NCBI GenBank assembly: GCA_024741835.1 | Contig: JAENRP010000047.1 | Span: forward strand, 148,794-212,793 | Direction: 5' to 3' | Length of the DNA stretch: 64,000 nt | Source of the DNA: Diplocarpon mali | Lineage: Eukaryota; Ascomycota; Leotiomycetes; Helotiales; Drepanopezizaceae | Part shown: one piece after another, positions 11,187 to 23,965 of the stretch | Layout of the letters: each line of letters begins with the position of its first letter | Numbering within the stretch: the first letter of the stretch is position 1 | Program-made: the position numbers and the translations under genes | The notes under the pieces: model-generated | The model's database searches: none | What the model was told of the DNA's origin: nothing | The model's input: only the letters and a program-made list of their open reading frames with translations

Positions 11187-14100
11187 CTTGACGATTGACG
11201 AAGGCGGTGTTCTTGGAATTTTGCTAAATTAATGGAATGTTCTTACTGCGACGAGAATGAGGAGTTTGGGTTTTATAGAGTGAGGATCAAGATTTGAGGT
11301 GAAGGATTTTTTTTTACGCTATCCTGGCGTGTGAACATGTACGAACATCGTTGCGGATAACTACACTACTGATATCATAATGTCATTTTGTAGATGGTTA
11401 GAACAAGTGCGTCTTCTCCGTAGCATGACACGCTTGTCGAGTCTACGTACTAGCTGTCGAGAATACAGTGGGCCCTGCGATCATAACTGCTCTGCTAGAC
11501 TAGCGATAAAGTACTTGGACATTCAAGACTAGGTTACTCCACTCCTTGGACCAGAACAACTCCTATCTCTTCCAAAATGCGTGGGTAAACCAAGGTAAGC
11601 CTATATAGGCTTCGCCGGCTGAATACCTAGAAATCAAAGGGTTATTAGGCAAATACCCAAAGAATATATAAATACCGAGCGAGCTCGCGGGGAATTGGAG
11701 GAGACTAGGTGATCTGGCCCCGTAGCTAAATATTTAGTGCGCTTTGAGTGTCGCCTTACTATAACTCCTTTACTAAAGCACATTTTCTCCTCCTCTACCT
11801 AGCTTTTAGGTAGTATCATGTATGGAGTGCACCCAAAATCCTTTCAAAGTATGTTGACGTAGCACCAGAATGCGGTGTCGAGGCTGTGTCTCCTGGTACG
11901 TGAAGACTACATACAAATTACTTCATTTGTACTGACATAATACTGGAATTCAAATCTCAGGGCTGTTCAGGGCTTTACGCCTAGAGAATATTTGCAAATA
12001 AGTTAAGCAGTACTGAACGGCACTAGAACGCTATGCCAAGGCAGGTTCATTCTTAAAATATACACTACATGCTAGTATCATACTGTAGTTTTATAGTAAG
12101 CTGTTAATTTTATACTGAAAATACAATGAGTATATCCGGATTCACCCGGAACCTGGGAGTTTCTGCCCAGGTTACAGAGATTTAGCTTGATCTCTATGGT
12201 ACCTAGCTCTTGACTACCTAGGATAAACGGGTCTACCCCGCTTCCAACTACGATCTCTCCTTTGTTTTGGTTCTTTCTTAGCTTTACAGATCTGGGTATC
12301 CTGTTTGATAGCTTTAGAACTGTAGGAATATAGTGATCGGGGTCATATATGGGGCATATGACGATAGTGGAGGAGAGTGAATCTCAGGCGCACGTGACAG
12401 TCTTGGCATAGGCTGCCCTCGAGTACTTAGTTTCTCTCTCTCTCCCTCTCTCTCTCTCTACAGATCAATCAATAATACAACCAAGGACCAAGCCTCTTTC
12501 AGTGTGCATACCCTGTGAAACCAACAAGAACAGTACCTTTCTCATGCAACATAACGAGCAGAGACTAGCTAATACTCGGTCAGATGAAGTGTTGTGAGCA
12601 CTGTCCTTCACTGGAGCTACGTGGTAGTCGTACCACACGATTAAACGGGAAGTTCGCGCGGTGTGACTGGCCTAGCCGCTGTCGGGAAAGATGTGATGAA
12701 ATGATGTCAAAGCTTAAGGGACTTTTCATCTCAGATCATGCAATCTCACAATTCCAAAGTTGGAATTGCCTTTCGCCAGGTTGGTGACTGTGGCCAAGTT
12801 GACTGTTGGATTATAGCTTGGTGTCTGAACAGTGGTTGAAGAAGGAGTAATTCGTAAGAATGACAGTAAAGGATATTGATTCTCCGTATAACACTTGATG
12901 TTAGCTGGAGGTCTACGGGCACTTTTGATATTCTATAATATCACTCAGAGTTGTGAAGTTATCAAAACAAAAGTGTAGATATTCTAATTCGACTAGAACT
13001 GTTTTAAATATTCGGCATGAACCTAAGATTCATTTATATTATTTCGATCTGAATTAATATGCAGAGTTTTACTATGGAAAGAGACAAAACAGGTATAGAG
13101 CCAACTTCAGAAGTACCAGGAGCAAGAGATTAATTCACCATAACGGGATCTTTTACAGAGTTGTAGCTCGGCAGGTAATTTAGATGGAAAGAATCACATA
13201 TTTTGACAATGCATTATTTTTTCCAAAAATCTCTGTCAGTCAACCTTGAACATGCCAACGCCTACTTCGCTAAAGTGGTTCATCTGCCGAATAGGGTGTC
13301 ACAAGCCAACTCCCAGTGAAAATAAGTACTTGGATGCAGGTCCTAGCGAAAAACACAAACCTAGTAGATCTCGTCAAGCTATTAAGCTGGAAAACTCTTA
13401 CAGCACTCTATAAATCAAAGACGTCTACAACGAGGAAAGCCTTTTTATCGACGAGAATACCGGTCATTCTACCAATAGACTCTGAGAGTTCGAATTCTTG
13501 CGGTCCCGATTTGTCTTCAAAGACAACAGTTCCTATTGCAGTGCTTGAGATCATAGACTATTCCTACTTGGCTCGCAAGACGTCAGGCATGATCGCTTCG
13601 CTACCAGAGTAAAGAAGGCTAAGCTTGTGAAAAGATACAAAAAAGGTTCAAAGCTGAAGAAGGTAGTGAGGAGAAGCGGGGAAGATTTTTCAGGTTTATC
13701 GACTGTTGAATGTAGAGACTGCGGAAAGGAAAGCTTGATTGCGATACTCAATTTGGACATGTGGATTTTTGAAAAAGTCGAGAAAAACCAATCACTTTCT
13801 CAAGGGCGGATGGCGAGGCTGGTCTGCTTTGCAGGTGTTGATGCAGCAGATGCAGCGAACCTGGAATTGAGAATTTGCTTGCTATCCAGGACAACGTACC
13901 TGATAAATGAGTATCTCCGCAAAAGAAAAACAAACGAAAGAGATACATCCTGTGCTAAGAAAGTCAGGATATTCTAGTCAACTCGTCGCCAACATCGCTG
14001 AGACGGCTTCTATGGCGATTCTGAAGCGAGATAGAAACCTGACAGAGAACGGGGAATTACGAATCTTGACCTGAAAACAGCGAGTCTTGTTTGCTCAGTC

Positions 14101-14424
14101 GAGCAGTGCAGCCTTGAACAATGGTATTTGTGAAGTCCGAACACCGTGCAGCTGTTGGGGTCTAGATTCAGCCACCAACGCCCTACCGCAGGTCTGTGTC
14201 GTCTCAACATGCTCAGCTCGGCAGCCGCCTTGAACTTGCATGAACCTATTGAAAAATCGAATTACTACTATCACATGATACCCTGCCGCTTTGTATCGCG
14301 TAGAACTTCACCTGAATTCTCGGCTAGATGTCTCTGTTTGCTGCCTACGGTCTCTTCCATCTTATCATCACTTACACCCCTCATTTTGACAGGAAGAAGA
14401 CAGTTGCGACTGGAGCTGGCAAAG
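11187..14424. other. Intergenic region, AT-rich, no supported gene
   Basis: Contains the presumptive promoter of the minus-strand gene (11,190-11,400), then AT-rich DNA. An open frame at about 13,600-13,977 (+) has a Lys-rich start (RVKKAKLVKRYKKGSKLKK) and a CRDC motif but matches nothing I know. Its start is unclear and it may be chance. Confidence 0.5.
12432..12459 (+). repeat. (CT)n microsatellite
   Basis: Pyrimidine dinucleotide run of about 28 bp, interrupted once by CCC. Simple sequence with no gene beside it. Confidence 0.85.
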
Positions 14425-15328
14425 ATGACCATCAAACGCAATGTCCGCGGCGGAGTACCCTCACCGTACCCAAGATTTATATTTCACGGGCTCAGGTCTG
14501 CGCAATTGCTTGCAAGTATTGTTGTCAGCGTAATAATGGGGTATTTTATGTATAACCTGCGTAAGCATCTCATACTCTCCGTCCTCTTCCAAGCCGGCAG
14601 TGCTGAGAAAGAGCAGGAATTGAGAACCTTAAAATCCCATGGACATTCATCCTCGTACGTTGAAGGAAGCGCTTCGTCTATCCTGTGGACCTAAGCGGTA
14701 CTCGCAACATTGGCTGACTATCTAACAGCTCCTCGCCGTCTCCACCGGGACAATTCTAGCACTGCTAGTAACCATTATCTCTACAACTTCACATACCTGT
14801 CTCCAATTTTCAATTGGCAGCTGAATGGGGGCATCTCCATCTTCTGGGTGTTGGGATTCGCCCTACTCAGTTGGTCGGTCCGCACCTCTCATGTTATTGA
14901 AAAGCAGTGTACCAGAGAAGTTTGGGGTGGTGATGCCGCAGCTGGGGTCTGCAGAGATTACAAGGCTTTATGGGCTATGACGCTGTGTGGAACGTGAGCT
15001 GCCCGCATCCATTGATTGCTTTCTACTGGCAATGTGAGGGAAATAGTACTGATAGATGAACCATAGCGTCTCGACTCTCGCGGCGTTGACTCTCGACGTT
15101 CATACCCAGCGGAAGACAACTAGACGAGGTGTCTATGCTATTCCCGAAGACGACAGAGACATCCATAGGCTCAGGGAGAAACGTGATTTGAGGGTACGAA
15201 ATGCAGGCTATGAAGCTCCTCGAGAGCAAAGGAAATTCAAATATTTGGGACGCGAGCCTACCTTCGAGCTGGAGAATGACACAGTTTACCACAATCGGTA
15301 TGGATCCGAGGAGGCACACGAACGGTGA
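14425..15328 (+). CDS. MARVEL-like four-helix membrane protein
   Basis: Predicted integral membrane protein with four hydrophobic segments: SAQLLASIVVSVIMGYFM, IPWTFILLLAV..., ISIFWVLGFALLSWS and MTLCGTVSTLAALTL. It ends in a polar tail after DVHTQRKTTRRGVY. Exons: 14425-14560, 14617-14654, 14729-14767, 14821-14993 and 15067-15328 (215 residues). Three introns are clear. The fourth (14768-14820, GTAACC...GGCAG, 53 nt) is doubtful: it removes TYLSPIFNWQLNGG-like sequence that is normally coding between helices 2 and 3 in such proteins, yet it is needed to keep the frame. Either a true intron arose, or a one-base frameshift near 14,785 has damaged the gene. The substrate and role of this family are unknown. 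Confidence 0.65.
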
Positions 15329-15777
15329 CGGGACTCAGGTCGACAAGGCGGATTAAGACGTTGGATTAGAGGTTCTTCGAAATTAGGCTTGGAGGAAACC
15401 TATCAACCGAGATGTATCTGGGTATACAGTCAATCTCGGGCTTGGATAATGGCTTGGACAACTTAAAGCTGGGGGGTTGAATACAGGCGTTTGGCGCCTC
15501 TTGGGTATTGCAATGCTGTAAGAATATGGGCGTGGCTCACGGTTTTTGACCAACTCCAGATTAACAGGGGATGCCAGTCATTACTGTGGCCGTCGACAAG
15601 TTATTAACAAAGAATCCTATGATGATTTGACTTCAGAGGCTCAGAGGAGCACAAGGCTTTTCGAGTCTCACTCATACTATATGCCTTCGAACGAGGCAGG
15701 GAGGACATTTCAGCCATCCTGTATGAAGCAGTGATATAATAATCGCCAAACAGGAGGAAGTTCTGATGTCCAGGAAT

Positions 15778-16270
15778 TCAAGGAGAAGTGCTAGAACACA
15801 TGTTCTCGAGTATCCAGTAACGAATGCTTGAGGCACGGGCTTGAAACTTATTTACCATGCCGATCCAGGTACATGGAAGATTCTCATATTCTTCGATACA
15901 AATGGTAATCAGAGTGAAGATCATACCCGCAGAAGCGTAGCGAGGTCCATTTTCCGAGCAGTAGATCACGAATTTGATAGTATCGAAAGAAGAAAATTCC
16001 ATGACCAGTGCTGAGCTCCTGGTTCTCTTCCATGTATCTGAAACTCGCCAAGGAACGAAGATAGGCTCGCCACTTGTGAAAAGTCGACGGCGGCGAAAGC
16101 AGATTGATAACGGACGAAGATGCAGAAGCGGAGTTGCCCGAATACAGCATGCCGACGAGAAGCAAGCCTTTCGTGATGCCCACACTGGACAGACGACCCG
16201 GGTCATCAGTTATATAGGACATCAGGGGATAGTCTTCCACAAATGCCAGGAAACCACATGTTGTTGTCAT
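15778..16270 (-). pseudogene. Broken coding remnant, unknown
   Basis: Two overlapping minus-strand frames each look protein-like over different halves. One reads GITKGLLLVGMLYSGNSASA and KWRAYLRSLASFRYMEENQ. The other, 3' of it, reads MEFSSFDTIKFVIYC and GMIFTLITICIEEYENLP. The switch near 16,010 would need a one-base frameshift. The gene family is not recognised and no complete start is seen. It may be a dead gene or a two-exon gene whose splice I could not find. Confidence 0.3.
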
Positions 16271-17649
16271 ATCCTATCAAGAGGCCCTGGAGAATACGAT
16301 TTCTCCCGAACTTTCGTCGGTAGTATGATCCTTGTACAGGCACTTCCTTGCCTGATAACTGAGACGGAGAGAGGGATTGCAGGGCCATCCTTCGTCAAAA
16401 ATCCTGGAGAATTTTTATTTCTCATACGATAACTGAAGCTGGACTAGGCTCGACTCAGTTCTGGCATTTGAGGTATGATAACTGCTCTTCCGTCAGTCAC
16501 CACATGGAGCGCCAGCAAGGTGCATCTAACGAATCAATTCCAGTGCGCTGGAATGGATACCTGCCAATCATCGATGGTTTGGCGATGCAGATGTGGCTTT
16601 CTATAGTAGGACGCATTTCAGGCAGACAAAATGCTGAACTCTGACCGGCGTTAGTACGGCTGTCGCTTCAAGGACGCTTGGACGCGCTTGTAGATTAGTA
16701 CAGCGATGGGATCCGGTACGGTGACCCGGACTTATCGGCAACACCGCAATTCAGAGTATCTGGCAACGCAGCGCAATCAGTAGTTGGCCAACGTTGGTTA
16801 ATATAACTAGAGGGCTGTTCCGCACGAGGGTTACGTGATGGCGAGATTCAGTCTCATGGATGATATGATTTCCTTCGGGGCCTAAAGCATGGCAAACTGG
16901 GAGAAGTCCAAATCTGGAGTGCATGCGAGCTAGAGTGCGCTGCTGTCTGTGCTACGACGGTCGCCGTATAGATCTTCGCCCGATGTCAATGGGCTCCCCC
17001 TGATGTGACGCCATTGACAAACGGGGAGGGGCTGTACAAGCGCCAGTCCCCCTTTTCCGCTTAGTGCTGTCTACCTACTAAACCAAGCTCAAACATCTTC
17101 CCTCCTTGCCTTCTATTCTCCTTTGCTGCTCGGGAAAGCAGAGCGCTTGACAGAGCTTCTCACTCTCCATTTCGAGATTACGCAGCTGACAGACCTGGGA
17201 GCTGTTCCCAGAATACCCTGCCCCAACCTTGGACGGAGCTCACTCTCGTGATTCCATCCCAACCCCCTCCCCCTCCCCGCAGTCATGGCACGGGAGGTGG
17301 GGGGCTGGGGGCTGGAAACCAGATTTGAGCTGGTGTAGGTGAAGGGAGCACGGCTCGTGAAAGGGATCAATCAGCGAATCATGATTGGATACAATCCTGG
17401 CGCCAGAGCCGAAGTATAAGACCAACGGCGGCGATAATCCAGCAAATGATGGAGCACGCGGCAAGGTGGAGAAGAAGCTTAAAGCCACAGAGGCGCACTG
17501 CAGACCAACGTCGACGCCAGATTTATCTGCTTCCGCAGCCCTACATGCGACTGCCCATCCCCTAGTTCGGCAGGGTCGCGGCGTCATCACCATGAAACTG
17601 GGCACTCCATCCGTTGGACACGACGCCACTTGTACCTGAGCTTTTCAAC

Positions 17650-19431
17650 ATGAAGCCGAAACCAACCCATCGCTACAGGATCTGCGGGACTCCGTCACGA
17701 CTCGGGTGTGTCACCTGCAAGTAAGTTGGTTGCACTCGAAGCCGCATCGGCCTTGTATCTGTCCGGTCCACGAAAGAAAAGCGACCAACTGACGGCCATC
17801 TAGATTGCGCAGAGTAAAATGTGGAGAGGAGAAGCCTTTTTGCAAGAGATGTACTTCGACGGGGAGGAAATGCGATGGGTATGCGATCCCGTCAGACTCC
17901 AAAGATGCTATGCCAAAGCCTGCGCCAAGTCGAACTCTTGAACCTGTCGAGGATCCTATGGAGCAATCACTGCTCCATTTTTTCGGCACATGTAGCGCCC
18001 CGAGTCTGTCGGGGTATTTCTCGACGGATTTCTGGGAGCGAAGGGTTGTACAGAGCAGCTATGGAGAATCGACAATACGACATGCTGTTATTGCAATTGC
18101 AGCAATGCATCAGGAATTCAACGAGAGAAGGCGTAACTCGGGTGTGAAGGACACAACACAGCTGCAAGCATTTGCTTTTCGGCAATACACCAAGGCTATC
18201 AGCAGCCTACATTATCTAATGACGACAAAAATGCCGCCTCTCGATCTGACCTTGACTTCCTGCATTTTGTTTGCCTCCATTGACGGGTTACTGGGTAACC
18301 AGTAAGTTCCAGCTACCTCACAATTTTGTATCGGAAGAATGGAACGCTGCTTGACTGAAGCTTTGCAAAACCCAGTCAATTCACTTTTGTTTGGATTCAT
18401 AATATGCTAACAAACACGATAGCGCCTCTGCGATTATACATTTAAAAGCTGGCTTGAGAATACTGGCAGATATAAAAGCACATAGATCGGAAAAGGGGAT
18501 ATTTGCAGATGAGTGGGAGCAGGAATTCACCCCTCCGCTCCTCGCGTTAGGGGTTCAAACTGCAACATTTATCAATCCAGCTCTCCAAAAAGAGAGGGCC
18601 TCACTATGGGCTGCTCTGCGACGCGTGGGGCGGCTTCCACCACCAGCTGAATTCCACTCGCTCGACACAGCACGCCGCGCAATCGATACAATATCAGCAA
18701 CCGTGATGGCGGATCGAACGTCTACGGAGCTGCAACCGCGCCTCCTAGAAAACAAGCCTCCAGATCCCCTCATCCAAGGTCGTCTACACAACGAAGCTCT
18801 GAATTCATGGACACTAGCCATGGAAAAATTTATCGCAGACTATGCCACTGGTGAACCTCCCACCAGCAAGACCAGATGCGGCGCATCTCTGTTGCTAGTC
18901 CACTCTCTGGTCGTCTCTATTGTGATTGGGAAGCCAGAGGAAGCGGATGCAAAGTTCGATCAACTGATTACCTTGTGCGACTTTCTTGAGTCGGCAAGGA
19001 TATCTTCCGGCGCAGGCCTAACGTTTGCAACCGACCAGAGGGTCATTGCACCTCTGTTCTTCACAGCCCTTCGGGCCCCGGATCAGGCCACGAAACGACG
19101 GGCAATTGAGCTCCTTGCACGAGCTCCAGCACGAGAGGGGATGTGGGATGCCGAGGATGCGATTCGAGTCGCCGATGGATCGCACAGTGACATTCAGAAC
19201 GTGGGTGGGTTCGTCCTAAACGCGATTCTGCCGGACGTGATCCCGGAGGAGGAGATCAAGATATGGAACGATATTGCGTCGAGATTAAAGAGCCGGATGA
19301 CATGGCCATTTGGAGAATCGGATCTGGGTCAGAGCCCTGCGCCGACGGCATCCCCTCACAGCGATTCGTCATATACATCGGGGAAGTCGTATCGGCAGGA
19401 CTACAGTTCTCCACATGGGCTCCCGAATTGA
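17650..19431 (+). CDS. Zn(II)2Cys6 fungal transcription factor
   Basis: Nuclear DNA-binding regulator of the Gal4-type class. Three exons, 17650-17720, 17804-18301 and 18423-19431, with introns of 83 and 121 nt; the second has a CTAAC branch site. They encode 525 residues. The first intron lies inside the zinc cluster, and splicing joins C20-x2-C23-x6-C30-x6-C37-x2-C40-x6-C47, a complete binuclear cluster with the basic residues LRRVK between C23 and C30. The body has the helical layout of the fungal_trans_2/DUF3468 regulators (for example SSLHYLMTTKMPPLDLTLTSC, then HASAIIHLKAGLRIL). The tail is Ser/Pro-rich. No target gene can be inferred from the neighbours. Confidence 0.9.
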
Positions 19432-20581
19432 TTGCCAACCCAGGAAGCTGGTCGTACTTGTGCGACACGCAGGAAATGATCTTGCTGATACAAAGAAGAA
19501 TAAAAGATCGAACAGCACCGCATCAAAATCCTCCCAAAGCCCGGAGGAAGGCATTGCCACAAACTTTGTCCGGTCGAACAGCCGACGTCCATCGCCAGAA
19601 ATCGCGATGTTCAAAGCTACGAAGCCACATTCCTCCCACGAGCTTGTTTGTGCGAATATTTCTGGCAACTGTCCAGCAATCTTAGAGCGTCAGTGCCTTG
19701 TAGTGTCTTTCGGGGGGTAGAGTCGGCCAGGTCACCTGAGAGCTGCTATAGTTCTGTGAAGCCACCGAGTTCACGCCAAGCGGAAACTCCGAAGTAAACC
19801 TCGAAGATCTGGTGCCAGGTAGTTTTGATTAAAATTCGGTATGCCAGGGAATATCTTAACTGAAAATAGTGAATGACATCGGGAATCCTGCTCTATGGTC
19901 CGGAGAAAACAAAGCTTATTGTTCATCGTACACCGTGCATTGGGCTTGAATTCAGAGGGCGGGTAATACTTGTCAGGGTATCCGGATAAAATCGAAAATC
20001 AACCGAGACAGTCAGCTGGCGCTGTATAATAAAGTTAACGGTTCTTGAACTGCGTTTGTGGTGCTTCGATCACTCGTCATTTGTACGCTTCCCCACATTA
20101 CCAGGACCCTCATTAGTCTAGGATATCTCAAGGGATCATACCGATGTGAAGCCGGGGAATGATAATCGTAGAACTGAACTTGGATATAGTTCTTACTTGA
20201 TTTCGCCACGTAGCTATTTATGGACGCGCTTCCACGATTAACGAGTGTACTGCCAATATGATACGTAAAGCATTCTACCGAACATAGAATAAAGTCTCTA
20301 AAAGCCAGGTCTTGAGTAGTATAACTTGGGTTATGTGCTTCTTAGATCGACTTTGCTAGGATAAACCAACCTTGTACTCGGCAACTAAAGGCCTTTGAAT
20401 GTGAAAATTACTCGAGTAATTCTATGGAATAATCCCTTTACACATAGTCTCCTTGTCCGAACTCCCTCTTCTTGCGCCTTACTGCTCCCTCAGGCTATAT
20501 AAGCAAGCCAAACAGGAAAACATCATCACCGTCTCGGAACTGACCTGCTTTTTGAATACATATCCTACGTTTTCCAGAGAT

Positions 20582-20624
20582 GAGGGAGAGGGAGAGGAAG
20601 AGGAAGAGGAAGAGGAAGAGAAAG
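20582..20624 (+). repeat. (GAGGAA)n purine microsatellite
   Basis: Purine-only run made of GAGGGA and GAGGAA/GAAGAG units. In frame it would encode a Glu tract, but no supported gene contains it. Confidence 0.85.
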
Positions 20625-21223
20625 ATGATCGTATATCAGAGCGTGAGATTTACGACCTAGGAAGAAAGGGGTGAGTACCGGTTGAGGCGGGGGGAGGGTG
20701 TCATAAGTTTCTCTCTAGCTATTTCTCGAATTGTGAGGAATCGTCCTGTGTAGGGTGGAGGTAGAGAGTACGGGTTTGCGATCATCTATCTAGCTGACGC
20801 TGTATGAGAAGAAGGAGGTAGGTGGGTAGGTAGTGTTGCATTCTCAAAGGGAGTTGATATGAAGAGAATCGCAGAATGCGAGGATAGGAGAACGGGAGAA
20901 TGATAAATTAAGGTAGGGCACTTGTCGATGGGAGTGTGGATCAGATCTGTGGAGTTTACATGGGTGCTGATACCAGTGGAGTTATCGGCTGGCTTATCAT
21001 GGGAGTGAGTGTGACTGAAGACGCCTTGATGGGTAGGTAGATGTTGAGACATTTCACTCAAGGCTATCTGTGTTGCTCTCAATGTCTCTTGTCCTTGTGG
21101 ATGAGTAGTCGAGGTGCGATGCAAGGGTGGAGGAATTATTTCCTTTCTTCACAAAGTACTCTGTTAGTGTACCGCTCTTCCAGACGTAGGTGATCCTTTT
21201 ATGGGAACCACTATCTAATATAC

Positions 21224-21341
21224 TACTTTGTCGCAGGTTAAAAAGGTATCACGTGGAAATAAAATTTGACATTGTAAACACATTATATACTTCCTCTGGA
21301 GATAAAGCTAATGTGGTGATTACTTGGCCTGCGACAAAGTA
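21224..21341. mobile_element. MITE-like element with perfect 14-bp terminal inverted repeats
   Basis: 118 bp bounded by TACTTTGTCGCAGG on the left and CCTGCGACAAAGTA on the right, an exact inverted match. The interior has CACATTAGC on the minus strand, shared with the copies at 3,877-3,983 and 32,644-32,758. Ends start and finish in TA, as expected if TA is the duplicated target. It has no coding capacity, so it is presumably moved by a transposase encoded elsewhere. Confidence 0.7.
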
Positions 21342-23965
21342 TCGTACTTGTGTCTCTGGATAATCCCACTAATCGCTCTGACCTCCAGGCTAGTCGGGCC
21401 CTGCATTCTCCTACCAGCCATGTTATATATACATCATTGCATCGGCAGTAGACTATTTTCAGCGACAGGCCCCACAATCCAGAGTTCCGTTCAATACCCT
21501 CCAAGTTTAAACGAGTCAGATCCCAAACTATATCCGTTAGTAACCTGTTTGCCGAATGCGTGGATGCCGAAAGAGCTCAAATGTGAAGAAAGTATTATCC
21601 AGAATCCACGAATCCTGGGCTAGTAGTCATCAAGTACTTGATCCGAATTAATAGAGTGTCTCTGGTCGCTTGGAACTGACGGGTTTCGAGATGGGTATCG
21701 GATCGAAAGGTATCTCCAAAATCGACGCCTGATAGAGGTTATTTAGATATTCGCTTTGTACTCTACAGAGTATGAATCCTTCGCGAAAACACTGCGACCG
21801 AGTCACGCTAATCTTTGCAGAATTAGTCTAGAAGGAATATAGATAAGGGTAGGCTTCTACGAAGTAAGATCTCGATTTGAATTTTAGACTTCAATCTCTA
21901 GGGTAGTCTGACTCGTTTAAAGGGCCGATAAGGTGGGTGTCGCGCTCATGCTTACTCGAGTATACGAAGTCTACTACCCCGCCCTCGGTTGACCTTAATA
22001 TATCAGAGGGGGTAGGGGGCGCGGGGATACGGGGATACGGGGGCCTTTTATTAAACGCAAAACTGGCAAGATTATGAATCTGCCTCATTTACTTTCAAAA
22101 CTGATTTGTTACTACTGTATTGCAGAACTCTTCTGCAAAGGAGTTTTGAGAGGCTAAACGAGAATCTAGCCTCGGATATGAGAATCCAGAGTAGCCAGAC
22201 GTTCCCTCCGACTCCCCCACCGAATAAAACTGGGTTGTCGCATAGCCTGAATACTTGGAAATAGCTGTGAGTAAAGCGACTACTCCTGTATTCTTCTTAC
22301 CTCGCCGAAAGAACAGCCAACCCCCCGCCACAGGGGACCTACAAAGGGTTTACAGCCACTTCGACAAGAGAGCGAGAGCGAGCCGAGTTCCTAGATCGGC
22401 AGAGGATCAACAAAGCTTTTGGGTCTTATAGATCGCTCTAGTCACTTCTTTCTTATTCCCTCGACAACTTGATAATACTACTTAAGTAGCCATAGGATTA
22501 CTGGCCAAATGGCTTTCAATGATTGAGCTTGAAACTGCTACCTCAAAGCTGGGTATCATAATATAGCGGGTGAGTAGTTTTATCTGTAAATAGCGTGGGG
22601 GTGAACGTGGAAGGAAGGGAAGTGGGGGAGGCTTCTAACTTCAAATTCATTTATACGCTAAGTACCTAATCGTGAGCGCTGGAAAGAGTATAGAAATGAA
22701 TATTAACAGCATTAAATACTCACTAAGTTTCTGTTACAAATCGTGCCACAATAAGTACCTAGAGCGCAATGCTTTATTCTGAGTGGCTACTCTCCTAGTC
22801 ATCGAGTAAGAGACATCCTTCGGAGAACTCGCAGTGGTTTCAGACACCCTGGGGTTTTCTTCCTTGGGACTCCCGGCTTGGCTCACGAGCGCGTGCTCCC
22901 GCCAGCACAGGATTCAAGAAAAACTGCTTATTTCCAGTATGTCAGCTATCGTACGGTAGCGCTCAGGAGTCAGATCAGCCTTGTTAGTACTTTTGTGGTA
23001 ATGAATTGGATAGAGAGGGTTCTAGGGGACTTGGACGAAGATGCGAGGGAAACCTGGTCACCTGGAGAAGAGAGTCTGTTCTCGAGGTTTTATAGCTAGG
23101 CCTGACAGATGCGGTATGCCCCTCTGGTTTGTTGATTGGATGATTTTTGATTTTTTCCACCGCCGGAGACGTAGCATTTAAAGCTAGGGAGAGACTGTCT
23201 CGTCTAAAGACTAAAGGAGTGGTATTCTCTTCTATACAGTATCAAATCGTTATGAAATCATCAATATGAGAGCTCTAGATACCATCGAATATTTGTGAGC
23301 ACCTCAAGGTGCCAATCATTTTGAAGTCTACCATCGGCACCCCCAGCTGTGTCAGAAAACAATTACCAAGTCAAACTCCTTCGGGTTAAAGAATTTTTTA
23401 CATTAGACCAGCCAACTTAACGGGCTTTCAATCCAGACCTAGAGAATTGTTTGTCTTAATCTCAGGTAAACCTGCTTATCCGATTATGCATGAACTTTCA
23501 CTTTATCACTTCGCGATTGCTCGTTACTAAATTATCGTGATTTCATAGGGAGTATGTGAGTATATCCCAAAACCCATTTGAGACCTGAGTTCTATCAATC
23601 AAACAATCTTGGACACATTGTTGTTTGAAGTGAACAGCATAGCTTTACAGGATTCTACTGGATTGACGACGACTGCAGTCCGAACAAATTATGTTGTCTG
23701 GCAATACCAAATCGACAGCCAGCCTGTACTGCACACAGACGATGTTTCATCATGAGCTCTCAGAGACTTCAACTACCAGCGATAGTTAGTTGAGTAATCT
23801 GAAAACGGGCATTTGGGTTGAACGTACTCGTGGATGAAATTCCATATCATTTTTCACATATGTACAAACTCATTACATTTATATAGGGCCGTTGGCTGCT
23901 GCGCTCCTTCACGCCGAGTGTCCACCTGGGTTGCCCATGGTTCGAGGATTCCAGCCCTGTACTAG

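Larger units (their letters stand above)
19432..23965. other. Intergenic region without supported gene
   Basis: About 4.5 kb with only short frames. Holds a purine microsatellite and an intact small inverted-repeat element (listed separately). No start/exon set with a recognisable domain is seen on either strand. Confidence 0.5.

Noticed and set aside
14768..14820. Treating the MARVEL-like gene as a clear pseudogene
   Set aside because: An intron with GT/AG borders explains the frame equally well, so the damage is not proven.
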